This document shows positions 1 to 6,690 of a stretch of 11,057 nt of DNA, in pieces (the stretch's first letter is position 1; every line of letters begins with the position of its first letter). Under the pieces are notes generated by a model that was not told the DNA's origin, ran no database searches, and saw only the letters and a program-made list of their open reading frames with translations. The stretch is from contig MU657215.1 of the NCBI GenBank assembly GCA_026770575.1, positions 76,943 through 87,999 on the forward strand. Direction: 5' to 3'. The translations under genes and the position numbers were made by a program. This stretch comes from Pelagophyceae sp. CCMP2097 (lineage: Eukaryota; Sar; Pelagophyceae).

Positions 1-116
1 GCCCCGCAGACGCCACAATGGATCGGGGAGCGCGGAGGGCATCTGCCGTTCCCGGAATGAAGCACGCGGAACGCGGTATCGCCGAACGGTTTAGCGATGG
101 CTCTCTGTGGACGCGC

Positions 117-658
117 GCGGACGCGGTGCTGACGCGGACGCAGAGCGGACGCAGACCCTCCACAGGTGCGGACGCAGACTCTCCACAGGTGCGGACGCCC
201 TGCAGACGCGGACGCGGGGCGGACACAGACACTCCAAGGATGCGGACGCCCGACAGACGCGGGCGCAGCGCAGACGCAGACGCGGCACAGACGCAGACGA
301 GCCACAGATGCGGACGCGGCGCGGACGCGGACGAGGCGCAGACGCGGATGCGGCGCGGACGCGGACGAGGCGCAGACGCGGACGTGGTGCGGACGCAGAC
401 ACGCAGCAGACGCAGACACTCCACGGACGCAGACGCGGCACAGACGCGGACGAGGCGCAGACGCGGACGCGGTGCGGACGCGGACGAGGCGCAGACGCGG
501 ACGCGGTGCGGACGCGGACGCAGAGCGGACGCAGACCTTCCACGGGTGCGGACGCGGCACAGACGCGGACGCCCTGCAGACGCGGACGCCCCAATTTTTT
601 TGCAGACGCGGACGTGGTGCGGATGCGGACGACCCGCGGACGCACACATGGTGCAGAC
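117..658. repeat. 17-bp GC-rich minisatellite, 31 units
   Basis: The stretch divides cleanly into 31 consecutive units of 17 bp with consensus close to GCGGACGCGGYGCRGAC. There are two length irregularities: an extra GCGGAC at 168-173, and one unit enlarged to 26 bp around a run of seven T at 595-601. Units vary mostly at C/T and A/G positions, and many end in GCAGAC or GCGGAC. Because 17 is not a multiple of 3, every reading frame cycles through the same three peptides (rich in Ala-Asp, Arg-Gly and Thr-Arg), and stops are absent from three frames on the plus strand and one on the minus strand. The long open frames here are therefore a product of repeat composition and not genes. Positions 1-116 to the left hold nothing I can identify. 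Confidence 0.93.
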
Positions 659-730
659 GCGGACTTTCTGTCCGTGAGCTTCCTTAGCTCATGAGCAGCT
701 CAGGCTCGCATAGGAATTCCTACAACATTG

Positions 731-778
731 TACATTTTATTCCGACCCGCAACGAATCGAGGCGCGCTGCGCCTCGCG
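731..778. repeat. 48-bp direct repeat, copy 1, with hairpin core
   Basis: This copy matches 1047-1094 almost exactly over its last 32 bases and more loosely over its first 16. It contains a perfect 8-bp inverted repeat (CGAGGCGC, loop GCT, GCGCCTCG) at 758-776. The copies lie in the same orientation, 316 bp apart, and both start with TACATTT. They look like two copies of a dispersed element, or the ends of a larger one, but no open frame or target-site duplication supports a specific transposon class. Confidence 0.75.
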
Positions 779-970
779 GTGGCCGACACGGCTGCAGCAG
801 CGCAGCTCGGTGCCGAGGGGAGGCGCCTCGTCGTATCAAAAGGCCGTTCGGCAAGGGGGTCCAAGAAACCCTTGCGGTCGAAGAAGTTGGAACCCATCTT
901 TCTTGGGGCACTCGGCTGAGGCACTCGCACTCAGAGGCCCCGGTTCCTTTGCCTTCAGCCGGGACTCTGG

Positions 971-1008
971 TTTGCATCTCGGTTTGCAAGTTTGCATCTC
1001 GGTTTGCA
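971..1008. repeat. 20-bp tandem duplication
   Basis: The unit TTTGCATCTCGGTTTGCAAG at 971-990 is followed directly by a second copy at 991-1008 that matches through its first 18 bases. Each unit itself holds two TTTGCA words, giving four in a row. It is probably simple replication slippage in non-coding DNA. Confidence 0.85.
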
Positions 1009-1046
1009 TCCGGAGCGGCTGCGTCCGGCCAGCCGGAGGGCCTGGG

Positions 1047-1094
1047 TACATTTAATTCGGGTCCGCAACGAATCGAGGCGCGCTGCGCCTCGCG
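1047..1094. repeat. 48-bp direct repeat, copy 2, with hairpin core
   Basis: This is the second copy of the element at 731-778, with the same 8-bp stem and 3-base loop at 1074-1092. Similarity stops soon after the hairpin on the right and at TACATTT on the left. Confidence 0.75.
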
Positions 1095-1525
1095 CCTTTC
1101 GGCGCAGCTGATCACCGCCCCTCATCCTTCCATGAAGTTCATTCCTACCATGATGTGCATAACAGAAGCTGAACAGAAGAAGAAGAACCGCCCGCGCCGC
1201 GAGTGCCGCTTCGGTCACGACGGGGCGAGGTTATAATTCGCTAAAAGATCATGCAAGGCAAGGCGTCGACGCCCACAAAGTCGCCGCCGTCCGCGTCGCG
1301 TAACACTCCAGACGGGTCCTGCACCACGGCGGGCCGAGGACTTGCGAGTCGGACAAGGGTCTTCCCGAACTTCAACTTAAAAGAAGCGCCCCACGACCGG
1401 AGGAACGCCGGGGCCCGCGGCCGGAGGAGCGGCCCGGGCTCCGCCGCTTCCAACGGCCCCTCGCGAGTGCGAACGTTGCAATTTAAACACGGCTTCCTAA
1501 TAGTCAGGGGTAACCAAAAAAAGAT

Positions 1526-1537
1526 TTTAATTTTAAT
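1526..1537 (-). terminator. candidate polyadenylation signals of the SAP-PPR gene
   Basis: On the minus strand, two overlapping ATTAAA words start 16 and 22 bases after the TAA stop at 1553, inside an AT-rich patch that contrasts with the GC-rich surroundings. ATTAAA is a known variant of the eukaryotic poly(A) signal. Whether this organism uses it is not known from the sequence. Confidence 0.35.
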
Positions 1538-1552
1538 GCGGTTCTTGCGTAT

Positions 1553-4501
1553 TTAGAGGAGTCCGAAAGCTTTGGCCGCTCGCAATTCGGAAGGGTTCAG
1601 CCGATTCGCCGCCTTGGCGGCGCCGCGCAGGCGGTCCTTCGTCGCCGAATCGAGGCTCAACGTCGACTGGCCCACGCCGTGCAGCCGCTGCAGCACCTAC
1701 GGCGTGCGTATTCGAGCGACTTTGGTGGCAAGATGACTCACGGTGAGCCCGAGGGCGGCAAAGGCGGCGGGCCTCGGCGGTTCGCTGGGCGCGCCGACGC
1801 ATGCGCGGAGGGCGGTTCGGAACGTGACGTCGTTTGTCGCTTTCGCAGCTATCGCCCTGTCCAGCAGCCTTAAAGCGGCCTGGGCGGACCCTGCGTCGTT
1901 CTTCGGCCTCCTCTTGTCTGCTCCGTCCGCCGCCGCGTCGGACTCGGAGACGTCGCGCCTGGCGCAGCAGGAGCGGATTGCAGTCGTGAACGAGACGACG
2001 TCGGGTCTGAGGCGGTCCAACTTTTCCATCTCGTCCAGCAACTTTTCAGCCTTGCGAAAGTCGCCAGACTTGACGCAAACCCTCAGACAGATATTGTACG
2101 TCACCGCGTCCAGCTGCAGCGTCGAGTCGGCGGCCATCTCATCTAAAAGTAATAATGCGGGTACGTTGAGGCCCGCTGAGGCTTGCGCGTCGAGCACCAC
2201 GTTATAAAGCTGCGTCGTCGGCCATTCCCCGACCCCAAGCGCCGCGCGCCGCTTGCACTTCCGTAAGACGGAGACGGCGGCGTCGGGGCGCAGGCACCGG
2301 GCGCAGGCGGTGGCGGCGGTGACGAAGGCCCTTTGGTCGTTTGCGGGAAAACCCGCGTCGCCGTCCCCTCGTCGCGTCGGATCGTTGTCCACGTCTTGGA
2401 GAAAGTCGTCGAGGACTTTGCCAGCGCAGGCGGCGTACATATCCCGCCGCTTCTCCGCCTTGGACCTGGAAAGCGCGTCCGAGGGTTCGAGTGACAGAGC
2501 CGCGCGCCTCAGAGCGTCGAGCGTCGCGATGGCCGCGTCCTGGAAATACGCGGGGCGGCCTTCGATGGGTTGGTACTCCGGACTGCCGAGGGAACCGCGG
2601 AGCGCAACCAAAGCTTTGAGAGCCGCTTCCGGCTTGGTCGCGTGCCTCGCCGCGTTGGCCACGGCGACGTACGCCTTTGGCTGCGGCGAATGGCCAAAGG
2701 ACTTCATCTCGTCCAAGACGGCCCACGGCGCAGCAGCAGTCGCCTCGTCGACACGCGAGGGACGACTGTTCGTCGAGCCTAGCGTTTCCGTATTCGTCGA
2801 GCGTTTCCGTAGCCCCCCCGCTGCTTCTGACTCCACGCACCCGCTTGGGCCTTGGCCGCCTCCACGCAGGCCCGCTCGGCGGCGAAGACGGCGCAGTCCC
2901 AATCATCCTCGGTGACACTGAAATCGCCCGTCACCGACCGCGCCTCCATGTCCCGCAGCAGGACCAGCGCCTTGCGCCAGTTCGAGGCGCCGACCTACGG
3001 GAGTCTTTCGTCGACGGCCACCATCTCTGTTGCCTCTCAAAGATTCGTCGCTGCGACGGCACTCCATCTGCAACGTGGCATCTTCCGGCGCCGCCTTCTT
3101 ACGGCGGCCTTGAGGAGGGCGCGCGCGAGGGGCGCGTCTGGGATGGGGAGCTTGCCTCGCGCGTAGGCGTCGCCGGCGACGCGGTCGGCGTCTCGCTGCC
3201 TTCGAGCGCGGGCAAAGGCGCCGAGCGCGAGCCCCCACTCGCTCGCCGAGGCCTCGCCGCGCGGCGATTCCTCGACGGCGGCGAGGACGTTGACGGCGAG
3301 GTCACAGTCGGCGCAGCGGCGCGCGACGTGGAGCACTTGCCGGCAGTCGCTCAGCGTAAACTCTTCGCCAACCGCTTCAGCCGCCGATTGCAGAGACTTC
3401 CACTGAGCGGCCACGTCGCGCGCAATCACGGACGGCTCGTCCCTAAAAGTGCGCTTTTGAGAGTGGGGCGAACATTTTCATGAGTCCGCAACCACACTCT
3501 GACGGCTCCCGCGTGAGTCCCCAACCATCCTGACGGCTCCCGCGAGGCACGGACCTCCGTTGGAGCTGGCACGCCGCGTAGAGGGACTTGCGCACCGCCT
3601 CGACGTCGGCGTTTCCGCGGCCGCGTTGCGGCGCATTGGACGTCTGCCGCGGCGAAGCGAACGCGTCGGGCGGCGTCTCCGGCACGTCGCCTTCGAGCAG
3701 CAGCGACCGTTCCACGTCGGTCCAGCGGTTGTCCCAGGCGTCTTCCGAGGCGGGCGCGTTTCGGACCGGCCTCGGCGGAGCGCGGAGCGCCGCGGACGTT
3801 TCGGTTCGGCCAACGTCCCAAGTGTCGTCGTCGTCGTCGAGCCGCGATGCCGGCGCGTACCCGCGCGACGGCGGCGCGCCGTCGAAGAGCGGGGCTTCGT
3901 CGAGGAACCCGGCGCTGTCGAAAGACGCCAGAAAGTCGGCGTCGTCATCCACGGTCCCCGGCTTCGCCGCGCCCGATCGCGAGGCGCGCGGCGCGCCGTC
4001 GTCGAAGCCGCCGCCGCCGGACCAGCTCGACGGCACCGGTGCAGACGCGCGCGGCGGCGCCTCGGAAGGAGGCGCCTCGGGAAAAGGCGCCTCAGAAGAA
4101 GCGGCGACGGGCGCATCGTCGAAAAGCGCGCCCTTGAAGAGGGCGTTGTTCGGGTCTAGCATGCGCAGCAGCACCGCGTCGTCGTCCAGATCGAACGTCG
4201 CACCTCGCGCCGGCGGCTCCGCGGCCGCGGCGCTCGGCTCTTCGGCTTGCGCCACGGCCCCTCCGCCAACCGCTCCTTCGTCGGCGGGCGCTTCGCGCAG
4301 CCGGTCGCGCAGCGCGTTTGCGCTGCCCTTGGCATTGAGGCCGGCGGCCTTGCACTGGATTTGCAAGTCGCGGTACGACACGTCTTCCAAGCCGTCCGCC
4401 GCCGCGCCTCGCCCCGTGGCCCCTGCGGCCCGCCGCGCGTGCGGCACGAACGCCGACGCGCAGAGCAGCGCCGAGGCGCCGACCGCGAGGCGCAGGTGCA
4501 T
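1553..4501 (-). CDS. plastid-targeted SAP-domain PPR protein (5 exons)
   Basis: Inferred exons are 4501-3555, 3442-3103, 2994-2841, 2778-1742 and 1696-1553, which join in phase to 873 residues. The introns are 112, 108, 62 and 45 bp. The first in-frame ATG opens a signal peptide followed by CASAFVP (residues 14-20), the bipartite plastid-import motif of red-lineage algae. A SAP nucleic-acid-binding domain follows at about 38-70 (GLEDVSYRDLQIQCKAAGL), then a long acidic, Ala/Pro-rich linker to about 300. The rest is helical repeat of the pentatricopeptide type. The clearest motifs are at about 668-702 (LYNVVLDA, LLLLDEM), 703-739 (VTYNICLRVC, AEKLLDEM) and 740 onward (VVSFTTAIRSC). The second junction falls inside a repeat and restores LLKAA-VGASNWRKALVLL. 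PPR proteins bind organellar RNA, so the likely role is plastid RNA or gene expression. Plant pTAC3/PAP1 also pairs SAP with PPRs, but orthology is not shown. The last junction (GTGAGT to CCGTAG) removes a stop and adds 47 residues. Confidence 0.82.
3481..3544. repeat. tandem duplication inside SAP-PPR intron 1
   Basis: Two adjacent copies, 3481-3513 (33 bp) and 3514-3544 (31 bp), both begin TGAGTCC, contain CAACCA and end TGACGGCTCCCGCG. They lie wholly within the 112-bp intron placed at 3443-3554 and make up more than half of it. The duplication is consistent with this stretch being free of coding constraint. Confidence 0.8.
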
Positions 4502-4618
4502 GGATGCGGCGCGCGCCGGAGGGTGGCGCGGCGTCGACGGCGCCGACAAAGGTCAACTCTCGCTTAACTTCGGAGAAGAGTGTTGTGTCCCCTTTCCGGT
4601 CGGAACGTTCGTGACGAC

Positions 4619-4642
4619 GCCGCAGCGACGTCACGCTGCGGC
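4619..4642. promoter_or_regulatory. perfect hairpin with TGACGT core, upstream of SAP-PPR
   Basis: A perfect 9-bp inverted repeat (GCCGCAGCG and CGCTGCGGC) encloses a 6-base loop that reads TGACGT on the minus strand. It lies about 120 bp before the SAP-PPR start codon, in the 291-bp gap between that gene and the 3' end of TRMO. TGACGT is the core bound by many bZIP factors, including aureochromes, the blue-light bZIP-LOV proteins of photosynthetic stramenopiles. A regulatory role is inferred, since the same hexamer also occurs by chance in GC-rich coding sequence here. No TATA box was seen in the gap. Confidence 0.35.
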
Positions 4643-4792
4643 ACACTGCCTTCCCAATTGAACATTTGCTCCTCCCACCCAGATGCAAGAGGGGTCTTCG
4701 CCTCACGCCGCGGCATGCGCCCCGATGCCCAACTTGCATGCTCTCTTGCGACGCCCCCCCGAGCCGGCGTTCCGCGGCGGACCACGGCGTAA

Positions 4793-6528
4793 TTAGTCTT
4801 CGTCTTCCGCCGCTGCGCCGACGCGGAGGAGGTCGACGCGGAGGAGGTCTGCGGTTTCGACGTCTGCGACGGGTTTTACCCCGACGACCTTGCAGACCTG
4901 CGTGATGTGTTCGAAAACGGGATGCAATCCCATGGGGAATCCCATACAGCAGGGGATGATCCCATGGACCCTCTGGGGTTTAACCAATGTGATCTGGGAT
5001 CGCCGACTCTGGTGCACACCAGTCTGTCGACGACGAACTCCACCTCGACGCCCGCAAAGTGAATCTTGTACGCGCCACACTGCGCCGCCTATCGAACGAG
5101 TCGCGGATGCGTTTCAAAAGCCCAAATACGAATCCCGGTCAAAAGCGAACCTGTCCTCGGTCGTCTCGCTCGGCTTTGGCCGCGGCGCGGCACCGCTTGT
5201 TCCGCGGGTCCTGCGCCAGCAGCTCCGAGATGGTGCGCTCCGCGCCGTCGACGTCGCCCGCGTAGCCGTACGGCTCGACGAGCCTGCGGTTTCGATCAGA
5301 TGGATGGGCCTGCAAAGCGGGTTGCGAGCCTGGCGTGCGCGCGGAGCGCGTCTCGCGCGTCGGCGTCCCACTCGACGGCGTCGAGCTCGTCCTGCTGCGA
5401 GACCCAGGCGGGGACGACGTAGGTCTCGGGCTGGTCCCAGGGGACGAAGGGTTTGACGTCGTAAATCGGCGTCCCGTCGCAAAGGTCCACCGAGGAGAGG
5501 TGGATCTTCAGCTAGCGGGGATGAATTGGCGAAGACGCATTCGAATAGGAGCACGGACCTTGTTCGCGTCGACGGATTCGATCTTCACCAGCGAGAGCCT
5601 GCGGCTCACGTCGCGCGCGAGCGACGCAGCGGCGACGCCGCGGCGACGGACCCGAGGGCGTTGACGCGGTGCGGGCTCCTCGTCGCGAGCCACCCGACCT
5701 TGCCGCCTGCGGATCCGCGTCGTCGACCCATCAAGGGCGCGAAAGGGACTCACCGCCCCCGCGCGGCGGCGCGATCTTCGAGGCGCGCCTCTTTAGCGGG
5801 TCGTCCGTGTTTGCGTGGAATTCGAAGATGACCCAGGCGTGCGAAAACTTCTCAAGCCCGTCCAGCGTCGACGGCGTCACGCCGTCGCGCTTCTCCAGCA
5901 CGAGCACACCTCGCGACGACGGGCAGACCTAACGGACCCTTGAAGCGACGCATCGAATCGGCGCCACAGACGCTGCGGTGCACGGTGCCCTGCCGCGGCG
6001 TGCCGGCGCCTGCAGACGGAGCATCGCGCGACAAAGCGGGGCCAGGGACGCCGCGTTTGGACGTTTGACGAAAGGACGCTGCGTTTGGACGTTTGACAAA
6101 GGGGGTCTTGATGAAGCCAATCGCCGTAATCTTCATCACTTTGTCCGCCGAAAGCGGCGCCGCCGAACCATCGGCCACTATGGAACGCTTCTTCAGGTTG
6201 CGCAGGGCGACCTCGGCCTACAACGGGCGGCGTCGAACTCGCGAGAGGCGGCCTTTCCGGGACGGCCGTCGACAGACGCTGCTTGGTGCGCGCGTCCGCC
6301 CGGTCCGCTCCTCGCCGCGCAGTCGCTTCTCGTTGGCGATGACCTGCGAAACGCGTCGCGGGCCGGAGCGCGTCGGCACAAGCGGCGCGTCGGCGCAAGC
6401 GGCGAGTCGCAAGGCCTCAAAAGACATACCTCTTTCGCCGCTCTGAGCTGGCGGTACAGCAAGAGGCAGGCGACGCCGAGGCCCGACGTCACGCCGAGCC
6501 GGAGCCACGCGCCCTGCAGCGCGACCAT
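4793..6528 (-). CDS. TRMO: TRMO/TsaA-like tRNA N6-methyladenosine methyltransferase
   Basis: Inferred exons are 6528-6430, 6343-6278, 6217-6091, 6009-5984, 5928-5754, 5706-5652, 5598-5559, 5511-5330, 5283-5151, 5088-5020 and 4897-4793. They join to 358 residues. The family methylates N6 of t6A at position 37 of tRNA-Thr with S-adenosylmethionine, next to the anticodon. Signatures appear in order: AIGFIKTPF (about 87-95), AGTPRQ (about 99), GLEKFSHAWVIFEFH, ATRSPHRVNALGLSLVK (172-188), VDLCDGTPIYDVKPF (204-218), a late LLAQDPR, and IHFAGVEVEFVVD followed by VVGVKPV. Six junctions fall inside or beside these motifs, and spacing between IGFIK and LVLEK matches what I recall of animal TRMO. Residues about 8-25 are one hydrophobic helix followed by a charged, coiled-coil-like stretch, so the enzyme may be membrane-anchored. 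Exon 8 could instead start at 5505. The eighth intron needs a GC donor. The start is the first in-frame ATG. Confidence 0.87.
4820..4849. repeat. 15-bp in-frame duplication in the last TRMO exon
   Basis: GACGCGGAGGAGGTC occurs twice in direct succession (4820-4834 and 4835-4849). On the minus strand it encodes DLLRV twice near the C-terminus, after the conserved part of the protein. Because it is in frame, the extension probably tolerates it. Confidence 0.9.
4898..5019 (-). other. TRMO intron 10, with nested GGGAT/ATCCC inverted repeats
   Basis: This 122-bp intron (donor GTGTGC, acceptor CACGCAG) is the longest inferred in the window. Removing it joins the strand ending EFVVDRL to VCKVVGVKPV, the expected final strands of the family. 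Inside it, CCATGGG at 4930-4936 pairs with CCCATGG at 4961-4967, and GGGAT-GCA-ATCCC forms a small hairpin at 4919-4931. Reading straight through is open in one frame, but the resulting peptide is unlike the family. Confidence 0.65.
5284..5329 (-). other. probable 46-bp GC-AG intron of TRMO with 7-bp flanking repeat
   Basis: The frame encoding DGTPIYDVKPF runs into a TGA at 5296-5298. The conserved C-terminal part (LVEPYGYAGDV through LLAQDPR) resumes in another frame at 5282. No GT lies where a donor is needed. AGGCTCG occurs at both edges (5331-5325 and 5285-5279), so removing 46 bases between the copies, with a GC donor and a GCAG acceptor, restores the frame as AHAR-LVEPYGYAG. A GC-AG intron fits best. 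A small recent insertion or an assembly error is the alternative. Confidence 0.55.
6046..6101. repeat. 28-bp tandem duplication spanning a TRMO splice donor
   Basis: Two adjacent 28-bp copies (6046-6073 and 6074-6101) share GCGTTTGGACGTTTGAC and nearly all other bases. The second copy crosses the inferred donor of TRMO intron 3, so on the minus strand GTCAAACGTCC appears twice. Only the outer copy is in the phase that gives TPFVKR-AGTPRQ. Confidence 0.85.
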
Positions 6529-6690
6529 ACCCTCCGACTTCCTGCGCGCTTCGTTCCGTCGCCAAATGCTTTTGCCGAAAGATTCCACTTTGCCTGTGTT
6601 CCAACCCACGACTAGCCTTGGGTCCCCAGTTGGTCTTCCGGGACGGACCAGCTTCGGTTCACCGGACACGCAGGTGTTGCCTCGGCTCGT

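Larger units (their letters stand above)
664..1552. other. gene-free interval with dispersed repeats
   Basis: No convincing gene is seen in these 889 bases. Short open frames exist on both strands, such as one from an ATG at 1251 to 1556 on the plus strand and one of about 70 codons on the minus strand ending at 1241. None has a recognisable domain, and the minus one lacks an ATG. The stretch contains a duplicated 48-bp hairpin element (731-778 and 1047-1094), a 20-bp tandem duplication (971-1008), and an AT-rich patch at about 1511-1537 that is the likely 3' UTR of the SAP-PPR gene. A short lineage-specific gene or an unrecognised exon cannot be excluded. Confidence 0.55.

Noticed and set aside
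117..658. CRISPR array
   Set aside because: Units are contiguous and diverged, with no unique spacers and no cas genes. The genome is eukaryotic.
18..694. Long overlapping open frames on both strands in the left 700 bases
   Set aside because: They translate the 17-bp repeat in each frame and give only Ala-Asp, Arg-Gly and Thr-Arg peptides. No frame has domain structure.
1241..1556. Small genes on either strand in the gap
   Set aside because: The two candidate frames overlap, have no recognisable domain, and the minus-strand one lacks an ATG.
2677..3483. Plus-strand open frame of 268 codons
   Set aside because: It is antisense to PPR exons, is Arg-rich without motifs, and starts inside another gene's codons.
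3588..4661. Plus-strand open frame of 357 codons
   Set aside because: It is antisense to the SAP-PPR first exon. It is Ser/Ala/Arg-rich with no recognisable domain, while the opposite strand has a signal peptide, plastid motif and SAP domain.
4793..5080. Separate small minus-strand gene of 95 codons
   Set aside because: Its C-terminal 34 codons are the last TRMO exon. The part before 4898 reads through the intron and does not resemble any family.
5929..5956. A 28-bp intron in TRMO (GTCCGTTAG to GCGAG)
   Set aside because: It restores the frame but would be unusually short. The 55-bp alternative at 5983-5929 gives GTPRQGT-VCPSSRGVLVL, which matches family spacing much better.
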